From Spiroplasma ixodetis (GTDB taxonomy: Bacteria; Bacillota_I; Bacilli_A; Mycoplasmatales; VBWQ01): a stretch of 64,000 bases of DNA. The stretch covers positions 1,674,001 to 1,738,000 of the forward strand of contig NZ_AP026933.1 of the NCBI RefSeq assembly GCF_027923845.1, read 5' to 3'. The notes beneath the pieces were generated by a model. That model saw nothing but the letters and a program-made list of their open reading frames with translations. It searched no databases and was not told the DNA's origin. This document shows, one piece after another, positions 19,090 to 29,731 of this stretch. Every line of letters begins with the position of its first letter. Positions within the stretch are counted from its first letter, which is position 1. Position numbers and translations under genes: made by a program.

Positions 19090-20464
19090 GGAAATGTTTA
19101 GTAATCTGTGTAACTTACAAAAATAACTATGTTTAATTAATTCTAGTAAATATAATTAAATGACTAGAAAGAGTGAGTTACAGATGGCTAAAAAAGATAA
19201 CTTTAATAATAATGATCCAATATCAAAAGCAGTAGATTTATTACTAGAAAATACTGAAGATTTAACAACAGTTTTTAAACCTGGCGGTTTATATAAAGAA
19301 TTAACAAAAAGATTAGTTGAAAAAATGTTGAATTCTGAAATGCAAAATTATTTAGGATATGAAAAAAATCAACATAGTACTACTGAAAATGCTCGTAATG
19401 GTACAAGTTCAAAAAAATTAATAACTCAACAAGGTAAAATTGAAATTGATGTACCAAGAGATCGCAATAGTAATTTTACTCCTGTAATAGTTCCTAAAAG
19501 GCAAAGAAGATTTGATGGTTTTGATCAACAAGTTCTTTCCTTGTATGCAAAAGGAATGACATTATCTGACATTAGAATGCAGTTGCAAGAGTTATATCAT
19601 GGTGCTGATATTAGTGAAAGTGTTATTAGTCAAATTACTGATGATGTTATTGATGATGTTAAAGCATGACAAAATCGACCATTAGAAAGTATTTATCCTA
19701 TTGTTTATTTTGATTGTATAGTAGTTAAAGTACGACAAGATAAACGGATTATTAACAAATCAGTTTATATAGCATTAGGAGTTGATTTAGAAGGCAAAAA
19801 AGATGTTTTAGGATTATGAATTAGTGAAAATGAAGGTTCTAAGTTTTGATTATCTAATTTCACAGAAATGAAAAATCGTGGCTTAAATGATATTCTTATT
19901 GCTTGTAGTGATAATTTAACAGGCATGTCAGAAGCAATACAATCAGTTTATCCTAAAACAGAACATCAATTATGCATTGTTCATCAAATTAGAAATAGTT
20001 TAAAATATGTTTCATACAAACATCGAAAAGGTCTAGTTGCAGATTTAAAACCAATTTATAGTGCATGTAGTGAAGAACAAGCAATGCAAGCTTTAGAATC
20101 GTTTGAAAGTAAATGAAATAAACAATATCCTCAAATTACTAAATCTTGATATAAAAATTGAGATAATTTAATGGTTTTTATTAGTTATCCAGTAGAAATC
20201 AAAAGAGTGATTTATACTACAAATGCTATTGAATCTGTTAATAGTCAATTACGAAAAATCATCAGAAATAAAAAAGTTTTTCCTAATGATATGGCAGTTT
20301 TCAAAATATTTTACTTGGCAATTGAAAATATAACAAAAAAATGAACATTGCCTATTCAAAATTGAAATACAGCAATTGCTCATTTTATGATAAAATTTGA
20401 AGACAGAATTAATCTAAATTAGTAACTTTGTAAAACAAAGATACACAGATTATTAAAAAGCCTC
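19090..20464 (+). mobile_element. IS256-family element, copy 1, intact
   Basis: 1375 bp, flanked by AATATATA at 19082-19089 and 20465-20472. Terminal repeat GGAAATGTTTAGTAATCTGT / GAGGCTTTTTAATAATCTGT. It lies in the gap between two plectrovirus genes and opposes their direction, so it breaks no frame but may interfere with transcription. Confidence 0.92.
19160..20422 (+). CDS. IS256-family transposase
   Basis: 420 aa with UGA as Trp, start MTRKSELQMAKKDNFNNN. Mutator/IS256 features: ENARNGTSSKKL and IDVPRDRNSNFTP in the N-terminal DNA-binding part, then the DDE core with YFDCIVVKVRQD, ILIACSDNLTGM, HQLCIVHQIRNSLKYV and TTNAIESVNSQLRK. Length is typical of the family and there is no frameshift. 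Confidence 0.92.
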
Positions 20465-20500
20465 AATATATAATCCATATATAAGCCCCTTATTTAATTT

Positions 20501-20614
20501 TTATTTATTTTTTTTATTCTCTTTTCTTATTCGTTCCATTTCATTAGCAAATCTGTAACAAATTTGACAACCATATACTCATTCATAAGTAAAATCACTA
20601 CATTTATGTCTCAT
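20501..20614 (-). CDS. 37-aa plectrovirus peptide with CxxC
   Basis: MRHKCSDFTYEWVYGCQICYRFANE... overlaps the 3' end of the upstream gene by 11 bases in another frame and ends KENKKNK. Cys at 5, 16 and 19 suggest metal binding. Too short for family assignment, but the overlap and like direction support a real coupled gene. Confidence 0.45.
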
Positions 20615-20807
20615 AATTTAACTTACTTTCTTGCTCTCTCATTGCCTTATTTAAAGCAATATCTAATATACAATTTGGGCAATAATATTTTCCAGTATAT
20701 AAATTTTGTAAAACTCTTTTAGGACAAATAACTTGGTCACAAAGTTTACACATATACCTTGCTAAATGAAATAGTTGTCCACATGAACAATTATCATTTT
20801 TAGCCAT
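20604..20807 (-). CDS. 67-aa zinc-finger protein of the plectrovirus
   Basis: MAKNDNCSCGQLFHLARYMC... eight Cys in CSCG, CKLCDQVICPK and YYCPNC, plus His, so one or two zinc sites. It sits between the ssDNA-binding-like gene and the coat gene row, which would suit a regulator or DNA-binding protein. Confidence 0.55.
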   Translation of the reverse strand: MAKNDNCSCGQLFHLARYMCKLCDQVICPKRVLQNLYTGKYYCPNCILDIALNKAMREQESKLNYET

Positions 20808-20866
20808 AATTTAAAATTAACTCCTAACATAAAATAAATATTTAAAATTACCCTTTTAATAAATAA

Positions 20867-21142
20867 CTATTTTCAATTAGAAAGTTTTTTAATATTACCG
20901 CTTAAATCAAGTTCAAGTGAATAAAAATTACCAACTTTTAAATCAACAGTAGATAAACAATTATTAAAATCACTTGCAAATTCCGGATTATATCATTTAT
21001 CACGTGTTTGACCAGTTGGCACGCTTGTTTGTTTATTTATTTCTACAAACTTCAAAACATCAAACTTCAATGTTTGACCTTTATTATTTTTATCGGGTAT
21101 AATACGCCCTTTTTCAATATTAACTAATTGAACTTTAAACAT
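20867..21142 (-). CDS. 91-aa beta-rich protein, possible ssDNA-binding protein
   Basis: MFKVQLVNIEKGRIIPDKNN... alternating strands and polar loops (LKFDVLKFVEINKQ, FYSLELDLSGNIKKL), no membrane span. It directly follows rep in the gene order and has the repeated CTCGACTATTC motif upstream. Filamentous phages encode a small beta-rich ssDNA-binding protein next to their replication gene; that is the likely role but no motif proves it. Confidence 0.4.
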
Positions 21143-21155
21143 AAAAAAACTTAAC

Positions 21156-21166
21156 CTCGACTATTC
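21156..21166. promoter_or_regulatory. CTCGACTATTC motif upstream of the 91-aa gene
   Basis: The 11-base block CTCGACTATTC lies 14 bases before this start codon (minus strand) and again 9 bases before the rep start (22322-22332); GAATAGTCG recurs inverted inside the hairpin at 21267-21302. Candidate operator, promoter part or Rep-binding site of the provirus. Confidence 0.4.
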
Positions 21167-21266
21167 ATTAAAATTTAATTTAATAAGTTAAGCATAGTAG
21201 GGTAAAACCTATACTTATTAATAATATATCATAAAAATATAAAATTTCAACAAAAAATAAAAAAAT

Positions 21267-21302
21267 GAACACTAGTAAGAATAGTCGTAATTACTAATGT
21301 TC
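21267..21302 (-). terminator. Terminator of the rep gene
   Basis: GAAC.CTAGTAA... pairs with TTACTAATGTTC; on the minus strand the stem is followed by ATTTTTTTATTTTTTG. It lies 64 bases after the rep stop, so it would end the rep transcript. Confidence 0.6.
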
Positions 21303-21311
21303 AATAAACAT

Positions 21312-21333
21312 TATATATATATATATATATATA
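21312..21333. repeat. TA dinucleotide tract
   Basis: Eleven TA units between the rep stop and its terminator; prone to slippage. No further role seen. Confidence 0.7.
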
Positions 21334-21365
21334 CAAGTAAAAATATAGAAAAACTAGTTTTTTTT

Positions 21366-22313
21366 CTAATGTAAAACTTTTTTCTTAAAATCTATTTTCT
21401 CAACTTTATTACCAAAAACTTTGTCTACCCAAGTCAAAACATCTTTATCTCTTTGAATTAAATAACCAATTTCACTAGTCCGTAAATAATGCTTATGCGA
21501 TAAAGCACTTAAATATACATAACGTTCGTAATCTTCATATTCTTTAAAATAATCATTTACAACAGTACTTTCAATAATACCACCAATCATAACAGTATTA
21601 CCGTTACTATCTCTTTGAGTTTTAAAATAAAATACATTTGTTGCTTTAAAACTTGCTTTAATTATATCTTGGATTGTAATTTTTTTAATACCACGAACTA
21701 CAATAGGATTTTTACAATTACGACTAAAAGCATAAGCCTTTATACCTACATCTGTTTGATTTATAGATTTAACATCATCTATTGCTTTTGTAACATACTT
21801 TCCTAAATATTTAATAACAAATTCATTTGTACCTTTTTTAACTACTTTTAAATCATTAAAACCGTGAGTTCATCATTCTGCTAGCATACTTTTATGTATC
21901 TTTCTATTAAAAATTATATGAAAATGAATAGCACCACGAGATTGATATTCATAAACATAAAAATACTTTAATTCTCCTAAATGTTCAAAACGTTTAGGGT
22001 CATTTCACCATTTCTTTAATTTAAGAAAAAATAAACGAATATCTTTTTTTGCTTTTTTAATATCTTGTATATTATCTTTATAAGTTAAAGTAATAAAACT
22101 CAACATTTTACTATCATAAAAATTATGTAATGCTTTTTGAATTAAATTAGTTTTAGTACGAACAGTATTATTTCTTAATTTTTGTTTATTACCAACATAA
22201 CATTTACCTTTTTTATTTCCAATATTATTTAAAAAAGAAATAGGCAAAACTACATTCTTAACATAACAAGCATAAAAAATCTTTTTAACATAAAAATCTT
22301 GTTGAAAATCCAT
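21366..22313 (-). CDS. Rolling-circle replication initiator (HUH Rep) of the plectrovirus
   Basis: 315 aa with UGA as Trp. The HUH metal-binding motif is clear in GAIHFHIIFNRK (about residues 124-135). Upstream is the strand FITLTYKDN (motif 1 type, residues ~73-81), downstream KYLGKYVTK, where the Tyr of YLGKYV is the candidate nicking residue (Yxx(x)K spacing). Rep nicks the double-stranded origin and starts rolling-circle replication. First gene of the provirus string, opposite to the host gene at 22533. Confidence 0.8.
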
Positions 22314-22321
22314 ATATAAAA

Positions 22322-22332
22322 CTCGACTATTC
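22322..22332. promoter_or_regulatory. CTCGACTATTC motif upstream of rep
   Basis: Same 11-base block as at 21156-21166, here 9 bases upstream of the rep start codon on the minus strand. See that entry for possible roles. Confidence 0.4.
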
Positions 22333-22532
22333 TAGGTTTTAAAAAAACCAATTTTATACATTTTAATAACAAACAAATCTTAACATAAAAAATTATAAAA
22401 TCAAACATAAACAAAAACGATACTTAATGTACATTTATATTACTATTTTTTAAAAAATATTTCAACTAAAATACTTATAATTAAGTTTAGTAAGTGTTAA
22501 AATTATGAAGTAAAATTAAGGAGAATTTAAAA

Positions 22533-22958
22533 ATGAAAATTAAAGCACTTAAAAAATTACAGTTATTAACTGTATTATTATTTATTTTTACTATTTTAAC
22601 TTTAATTATAGGATTAATATTAATAGATTTTAGTCATTTTAATCTTTTTTATTTAAACAAAAAATTAAATTGTATTGATGGATTTTATATGTTAAAACAC
22701 TTTCAATTAAGTTTTATCATAGAGCATTCTGCAAAATATTTTTATAATTTTGGAACTCATCATATTAAAGAAAATTTTTATGAATGAACTGAATTACGAA
22801 GTGGAATTTTTTTGGTTTTATTTTTACTTCCAATTTTATTTTTTATAACTATATCATTAACTTTTTTCATTATTGGTTTCAAAACAAAATTAAAAAATAA
22901 TAATTTTTGAGATGCTATTCAAAATTGTGAAATAATCAATAATTATTACATTCATTAA
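22533..22958 (+). CDS. 141-aa two-span membrane protein
   Basis: MKIKALKKLQLLTVLLFIFT... first span about residues 11-33 (signal-like), a hydrophilic middle (about 60-90), and a second span FLVLFLLPILFFITISLTFF. A good AAGGAG site precedes the start; an ACTTATAATTAAGTTT block lies at 22473-22488. No family recognised; resembles the small Spiroplasma membrane proteins of unknown function. It ends two bases before the stop of the convergent ISLre2 gene. Confidence 0.65.
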
Positions 22959-22960
22959 AA

Positions 22961-24081
22961 TTATGTTTCTAAATTTATCTTATTACATTTAAAAATAACC
23001 ATTTTAATATAAATTAAAATATTATATGTTCTATTACCAAGCATTTCTTTTAAAACATGTCAAATATTAGTTTCAGTAAAGCAACCAATATTTCATTTTG
23101 CACCTTGATTTTCAATACCTTCTTTATTATTTTTAAAGTATTGTTTTTTTAATTTTTTATGATTATCTAATTGATTATATAAATAGTTAATTAATTGTTC
23201 ATATTGACCATTATTAATTAAATATTTACAATGATTATATTCTTCTAAATATTTTTCTTTATTTCCAGCCATTATTCCAAGATATAATGTTCTAATTAAA
23301 TGAAATTTATCTAAAACAAACTGTGCACCTAAATAATCAGCAACTTCTTTAATTCATCCTGCACTATCACCACAAATAATAATTTTTGCTTGTTCAATAT
23401 TTTCATAAAATTTTTGACAATGTTCTTTAACAAATTCAGCAGTTTTTTTAACTCCAATTGGAGTTCTTGTTTTTCTTATAATTGCTTTTACTCTTTTATT
23501 TTGTACTTTATGATTAATATTATCTGTATATGTTACTATTAATCTCATAGAGTGTTTTGTACCTTTACGTTTAAAATCTCAAAATTTTCGATATCCATCA
23601 TCAATTGCTACAAAAATAGGTTGATTTTTTCCAATTTTACTTTTACTGGATTTGCTTCAATTACTTCTAAATTTTTAAAAACTCTATGAATAGAACTAAG
23701 ACTAATATTTGCTTTTTTTATGATATCTCAAATATCTCTGTATCTTTTTCCATCAGCAAAATATTCAATAATAGTTTGTTCAACATCTTCACCAATTCTT
23801 TTATATTTTGGTAGTTCTAGTATTTCATCAACCAAACAAACACGAATTCATTTTTGTAATTTTTCATCAAAATATTCATAAATTCTTCTTTTATAAGTTA
23901 CTAATCCATGTATAGTTTTTCTTGTTCGATATTGATAATCAACAATTTTATATTTATTTTTATCTCTTGTATTTTTTATTCTTCAATCTCATTTTTCTCA
24001 TTTTTTTCTTATATGTTCTAAAACTAATTTATCAATTTTTGCACTTTGTTCTCTAAAATTTCATTTATAATTAAAATTCAT
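22961..24081 (-). pseudogene. ISLre2-type (UPF0236) transposase, frameshifted
   Basis: Start MNFNYKWNFREQSAK at 24081 with AGGAG upstream. N-terminal half includes YEYFDEKLQKWIRVCL and KRYRDIWDIIKKANISLSSI; the C-terminal half reads INQPIFVAIDDGYRKFW, KIIICGDSAGWIKEVADYLG and QFVLDKFHLIRTLYLG, typical of ISLre2 transposases. A one-base shift near 23640 joins the halves out of frame. Related to, but clearly diverged from, the intact gene at 52562-53722. Element ends not resolved. Confidence 0.75.
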
Positions 24082-24380
24082 ATTTATTTCTCCTAACTAT
24101 TTTAAAAAAATTAAAATTTATTATAAATATATTTAAAAAATTAATTTACTTAATTATTATATAAATATATAAGTGTTATTTTAAATAAAATAAAAAATAT
24201 TTTAAAAAATGCTTTCATATTTATCATATAATAAACAATTTCAATACAATTAATAGTATACCATCACAAAATAAACGCCTTTAATTTAGGCGATATTTTG
24301 CATTTAAAAGGATACTTGTAAAAATAATCAAAAATAGTACAATTTATAAGTAAAATCAAGGAAAAAAGGAGTAATTAAAG
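24082..24380. other. Non-coding stretch
   Basis: About 300 bases of very AT-rich DNA with no credible frame. It holds a small hairpin CGCCT-TTAATTT-AGGCG (24276-24292) and the AAAGGAG site of the next gene. The left part may contain the end of the ISLre2 element. Confidence 0.5.
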
Positions 24381-24675
24381 ATGAAAACATGAATAAAAAC
24401 AAATTTAAGTAAAATAACATTAGCATTAGCACTAACTGGTGCTACAACCGGAACAATAGGATTAATCATGGGGGGTGCTTACCCACGAAAATAGTAAAGA
24501 TTTATCATTTTATAATTATGACCGTATAAAAACTGTTGGTGGTAAAGGAGCAATTATATGGTCACAACCTATGAATAATCAACACAAAATATTTTTGTAT
24601 TTTGATATTAAATCAAGACATCAAGGAGATATAAAATGAGATGGCAAATATCCCGATGGATATTTTAACAAATAA
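24381..24675 (+). pseudogene. Exported small protein, frame broken in a G6 tract
   Basis: MKTWIKTNLSKITLALALTG... is a signal-peptide-like start. At GGGGGG (24480-24485) the frame leaves and soon stops; with one G fewer it reads IMGVLTHENSKDLSFYNYD and on to FLYFDIKSRHQGDIKW and YPDGYFNK (98 aa). A G-run in an AT-rich genome, right after the signal region of an exported protein, is the classical layout of a phase-variable gene, so the gene may be switched off rather than dead. No family recognised. Confidence 0.5.
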
Positions 24676-24733
24676 TATTGATATTTATATATAAACATAT
24701 ATAATTTCAATAAGAACTAAATAAAGTTTTTTT

Positions 24734-24776
24734 AACTCATTGCTTTATTTTTAAAGTAAATGAGTTTTTTATTTTT
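24734..24776 (+). terminator. Rho-independent terminator
   Basis: AACTCATT pairs with AATGAGTT and runs into TTTTTTATTTTT. It follows the exported-protein gene (stop 24675). Confidence 0.75.
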
Positions 24777-24793
24777 AAGGAGATTTAAAAAAT

Positions 24794-25660
24794 ATGATTA
24801 CAAAAAAAGAACAAGATTTTATTAATGGTCAAATATTAGAAAATCAAAAAAATATTGAAGAAATTGAAAAACAAATTCAAAATTTAGAAAAAGAAAGAAA
24901 TTATTTTCAAAATGAAATTTCAATAAATGAAATTACAATAAAAAATTTTAAAACTAATATTATTTTTTGAAGTGAACAAAAGGAAAAAATAGAAACAAAA
25001 ATAATTAATTATAAAAATCAAATTTTAAAGTTAAAAAAACAAAAAATTAATATATTTAAAAATTTTTTTATTAAAATTTTTTCATTTGGAAAAATCAATA
25101 TAAATCAAAATATTAATAATTTAATTCAACAAGAAGAGAAAAATTGTGAATTATTAAAAGAAACAAATTTAAATAATCAGAAAAAAATTGAAACTTTAAA
25201 TTTAACTTATAATGAAAAAAAAGAAAATCATAAAAATTTAATAACTAATATTAATAAAATAACTGAAAATATAAATAAATTATTGAACCATAATAATAAA
25301 TTATTACAAAATAATAGTAATTTATTATTTAACTTATTAAATCAAAAACAACAAAAAGTAATTATCAAAGTTGATGAACAAACGATTGAAAAATATGAAT
25401 CAGAAATATTTAAACTTAATGAGAAAATTTGTGATTTAGAAAATAAATTATTATCTAGCAGTAGTGATGAAGGATTTCATTCGAAATCTACATCAACAAA
25501 TTCTTTACCTTCAAGTAATTCATTGTCTTTAAATAAACAACAAAAACCACAAATACCAAAAGTGATTAATAATCTAAAAGAAAAAATTAAACCATGAGAA
25601 GAAACTTTAAGAGAATATCCAACAGAAAAAGGTATTCAAAAAAATAAGTTAAATTTCTAA
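24794..25660 (+). CDS. 288-aa coiled-coil protein
   Basis: Almost entirely helical: long Lys/Glu/Asn/Gln heptads at about residues 5-75 (ILENQKNIEEIEKQIQNLEK) and 105-220, split by a short hydrophobic-basic patch (KNFFIKIFSFGKININ, ~88-103) that could touch a membrane. A Ser-rich linker (SSSSDEGFHSKSTSTNSLPS, ~233-252) and a short Pro/Lys tail follow. No signal peptide. AAGGAG upstream. Not recognised; structural or host-interaction coiled-coil proteins of this look are common in Spiroplasma. Its end overlaps the convergent viral gene. Confidence 0.6.
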
Positions 25661-25774
25661 ATTAATGTATGAAATATTCTCGTTATATTTATCAAATAAA
25701 TTAATACTATTTAAATTTATTTCTTGTTTATCTGTTATTAAAATTAAATCATAGTTACCAGCGCCAAATATACC

Positions 25775-25819
25775 ACTAATTTCAATCCGATTTAAGTTAT
25801 TAATCGGATTGAAATTAGT
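25775..25819. repeat. Perfect 18-bp inverted repeat inside a viral gene
   Basis: ACTAATTTCAATCCGATT and its exact complement are separated by nine bases. On the minus strand the right arm continues one reading frame and the left arm another, so the repeat marks a frame change in the gene at 25649-28314. There is no T-run and it lies inside coding sequence, so a terminator is unlikely. Confidence 0.75.
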
Positions 25820-25872
25820 AATTCAAATTTGTTATCATTATCAATCTTTAAAATTTCTTTATAAAATTCTAG

Positions 25873-26811
25873 CGGACTTCTCCCCACATGTACTTGTGGA
25901 GGGAATAATGAAACTGAATGAATTCAACAATGCTTTTCAAACTGAACAGCAATGTCTTGCATATATAGCAAATTTGAAAGAAAACAAATGTATTAGGTGT
26001 TTTAGTTTTAATTTGAATACTTCTGATTTAAAAAGAATGAGATGTTTAAAATGTAATCAAACATTTAGCATTCTCACAGGCACCATATTTTCAAGGTCAC
26101 AAACATCTTTAACATCTTGGTTTTATCTTATCTTTAGATGAATAAACACCAAACATGGAATTCCATCAACAGATATTGCAAAAGAATTGGGAGTGACTTT
26201 GAAAACTGCTTGAAGAATGACTCATAAAATCAGAACACGTATTGCAAAACAAAAACCTCAATTTATTGTTGAAGGTACAGTGCAAATTGATGAAATGTAT
26301 CTTTCACATATGGGTTTTAAAAAACAAGGAAGATCCTTGGTGAATAAAACCTTGATTGTTGGCATTTATCAAAAAACAACCAATAATTTAATTGTGAAAG
26401 TATTGAAAAACGCAAAGAGTAAAAATCTTTTGCAGTTTGCAAAAAACCACATTTCTTCAAAATGTCTTGTATATACTGATTCTTGAAAAGGATATTGCGA
26501 TTTTAAATCAGTTTTCACTAAGCATGAAACAGTTAACCATCAAGATGGCTATGTTTCAAAAATTGGTGTAAATACCAACCAAATTGAATCAGTTTGAAAA
26601 CATATAAGAAGAACATTTAAAACACATATCAAAGTTGCAAAACATCATGTTCATTTATATGCTAAAGAAGCTGCATATAAATTCAACAAGATACCTAGTT
26701 TTGAAACTGTAATGCTATGTTTGATTTAAAAATGTGGAGAGAAGTCCGTAGATAGGCTTTTCTCAGCATTTATGTGATAAAATTAAAATAGTACATAAAG
26801 GGAGAAAAGCC
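25873..26811 (+). mobile_element. IS1595-family element, copy 4 (subfamily B)
   Basis: 939 bp, duplication AATTCTAG at 25865-25872 and 26812-26819. The inner right repeat has one change (GTGGAGAGAAG). Interrupts the viral gene at 25649-28314 in the opposite direction. Confidence 0.92.
25908..26729 (+). CDS. IS1595-family transposase, copy 4
   Basis: 273 aa, intact with UGA as Trp; subfamily B sequence with CIRCFSFNLNTSDL. Start fixed by GGAGGG before ATG 25908. Confidence 0.9.
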
Positions 26812-28264
26812 AATTCTAGTTTTGAAAATAATTGATATTTATTTGAACCATATAAATTTAAAGCATTTTCAATTTTGTTTTTATCAATCATTGCTCTTGT
26901 AAAATATTTTCCATATTCACCATTACCTAATGTTCAATCTGCTGGAATTAATGATGGTATATTATTACTTTCTAATTCATTTGTAATAGATAATCAGTTA
27001 AATTGATTGTCATCTAGTTTGAATAGTTCATTTTGACTGATATCATTATTTTTTAATTTAATATTATTCATATTCGTAAAATCAAAATAATCGGATTTTA
27101 ATACTACTTTTACATCTTTAAATTCTCAAATTTCGTTAGAACCTGTGTGTATAGGATTTGATTTTAATTCAAAACAATAAGGTAATAATAATTTATAATC
27201 ATCATTTAAACCTTTATTTATTGATATATTAGAATAAATATTGTTTGATAACATAATAACTATTTGTTTAAATATTTGTACTTGTGGTAAATTGACATAA
27301 TTTGGATAATCTAATTTTCATTGTTTAAATAAATTAGTAATTACATCTTCTGGTTTTTGTCCTTCAAATTTTGAACGTAATTCTGCTATTTTAGAAGTTA
27401 AATCATTAGGTTGAAATCCATCAAAGTTTCTATTATAAGTATATATAAGTTAACATATTTAATAATACTTTTTGTAAACTATCAATAGTTGGTGCATCTT
27501 TAATTTCTATTTCAATATCATCAAATTTATTATTAGTTGCAACATATTGATAAAATTGACTTTCACCTACAAAATCTCAAACTTCTTTATCCTTTAATTC
27601 TTTTTGACTTTTTAATGGTCATTTACCACCTAAAACATTACTAAACTCATATCCTAATCAAGCATGGGTTATTCTTGCATTATTAATAACTTCTCTTCTT
27701 GTTACAGAACCACTACTAATTTTAATTAAGTCTAAAACTGATTTTTCTTGTCCAATAAATTGTTTTGCTAAATTTCATGGTAATATTTGTTCACTAAATC
27801 ATTGTTGTAATATTCTAACTTTTGGTTGAGTTTCAATAGGCATTGATAACAGCGGAAATGCTATTTTATCTTTAACAAATAATTTAGGGTATACTTCCAT
27901 ATTGTCAACTTCACCAAGTACTTTTATATTACCAAAAATCATGCTTCTAGGGGCTTTAATTTTTAAACCAGTTACTTTTGTATCTTTATCTAATGGTTTT
28001 TGTAATTTAATAATAATGGGATAACCATCTCTTGTTTTAAAATCTTTAATTTTAATAATAGTAATACTTTTAGTACTTCTTGATTTTGGATTTTGATAAG
28101 GTTGTGAATAATTATTTATGATATATAAATTATCAATATTATTTTCAGTTAAAGGTTCATTAATAGATACTGCATATAACTTAAATTGATTTAATAAATT
28201 TATTTCTTGAAAAATTAAATTTTTAATATCAGTCATACTATATTCAATTGTATTATCATTAATA

Positions 28265-28612
28265 TTAGTACTTGCTCTTTGATTTAATTGCATAGTAAAA
28301 GTCTGATGTTTCAACAGCAGTAGTTTTTAATACTTTTTCAATATCAATAAAACCTATTTTAATAGTATTTGCTGAAAATTTTAAACTATTATTTTCATTA
28401 TTTTTAAATAAACGCTCAATTTCATAAATATATAAAGTTCTTTTTTTAAATTCATCGTATGCTCTATTAATATCTGGGTCACTACTAGCACTCATCATAT
28501 TAGTAAAATCATAAGGAATATTATCTATTAAATAATCATTTTCTATTTCTGCTTGATTAAGTTTAGTTTGTTTCTGTGGAAACTTCGTTTGTGGTTTGTT
28601 GTTGTTTTCCAT
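28265..28612 (-). CDS. 115-aa viral protein between portal and the large virion gene
   Basis: MENNNKPQTKFPQKQTKLNQ..., hydrophilic, no membrane span; 'TNMMSASSDPDINRAYDEFK' and a helical middle. It starts inside the end of the portal gene (50-base overlap, AGGAGAG site) and its end overlaps the next frame, so either three overlapping genes or one longer gene split by a frameshift near 28300. Role unknown. Confidence 0.5.
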   Translation of the reverse strand: MENNNKPQTKFPQKQTKLNQAEIENDYLIDNIPYDFTNMMSASSDPDINRAYDEFKKRTLYIYEIERLFKNNENNSLKFSANTIKIGFIDIEKVLKTTAVETSDFYYAIKSKSKY

Positions 28613-29731
28613 TGTTCTCTCCTATTAATTGATTATTTTCGGGATTAAATAATTTTAATTTAACTGTTAAGTTATTAATTTCTTGTTCATTATTAATATT
28701 AAATGTTTTACTATTTAATAAATCTTTATCTACACTTACTAATATTTGAATAAATTTAAGAGTATCGATATTAAATTGTCATAATTTTTGTTCAATATAA
28801 TTAATAGTTGAAATATTTACTGCTGTACTTTCGGGAACTGATTGTTGTGCAGATTTCTTTTGACTTGGTATATGAATTCCACAACGTTTAAATATTTCAT
28901 TAACATTTCAATCGTATATATCAGTTAAATTTTTACCTTTAAAATTACTATTTGTCATATTGATATTTTCGTTTTGTTCATTATTATCTCCACCGCTTTT
29001 AAATATGTAATTTTTAGTAACTAATGTTCTTACTGCGTCTTCTATTAAAGATTGAACATTGCCATAAGTTTGACTAAATATAAATTTAGGTGAGTTTAAA
29101 ATAGTATCTAAAACAATTTGTTCATAAATAACATCTAATGCTTTAATTTTATCCATTACTTTATTACAATCTGCTAGCTCATTTGCTTTATTTCTCATAA
29201 TTGCTATTGGTATATAGTTAATATTTAGTGTTTGTTCTTGTTCTAAATTGGGATTATTAATATATTCTTTAAAAGATAATGGAAATTGTTTTTTACTATC
29301 ATTAACACTATAAATTGCACGGTTAATTGTGACTTGTTCATTATTTAATGTATAAATTTCAAATAATCTTACCATTTGTGCATTTTGTTCATAACTATCA
29401 TAAAAAATAGTGCATTGAATTAATTTACCAGTAATATCATAAACTCTTTGTTGTATATCTACTACTTGAAAATATAAGTCATCATTAGCAATATAAATTA
29501 AATAACCACTAATTCCTAATTTGCTTAATTTAAAAATAGAGTTTCAATTTTTTCTATAAAATTCTTGTTTAATTAAATATTGTTTAATAGTTTTATTATT
29601 AATATCTAATGTAGCATTATATAAATTAGCATTATTTTCTGCTACAAAATTAGTAAAATAAGTTTCATGATTAAAATCATTAAAACCAAAATAATTTAAA
29701 ATTGAAGCATGTGTACTTTTATTTTTATTAG

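Larger units (their letters stand above)
25649..28314 (-). pseudogene. Large virion protein of the portal-type virus (copy 2), disrupted
   Basis: Reads MQLNQRASTNINDNTIEYSM (start near 28292, frame open from 28314), then PKSRSTKSITIIKIKDFKTR, ILQQWFSEQILPWNLAKQ, and after a one-base shift near 27440 YNRNFDGFQPNDLTSKIAEL. IS1595 copy 4 interrupts it (25873-26811); beyond it the gene meets a perfect 18-bp inverted repeat (25775-25819) where the frame shifts again, ending ...NENISYINLEI. It follows the portal gene in the virus order. No family recognised. Confidence 0.6.
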
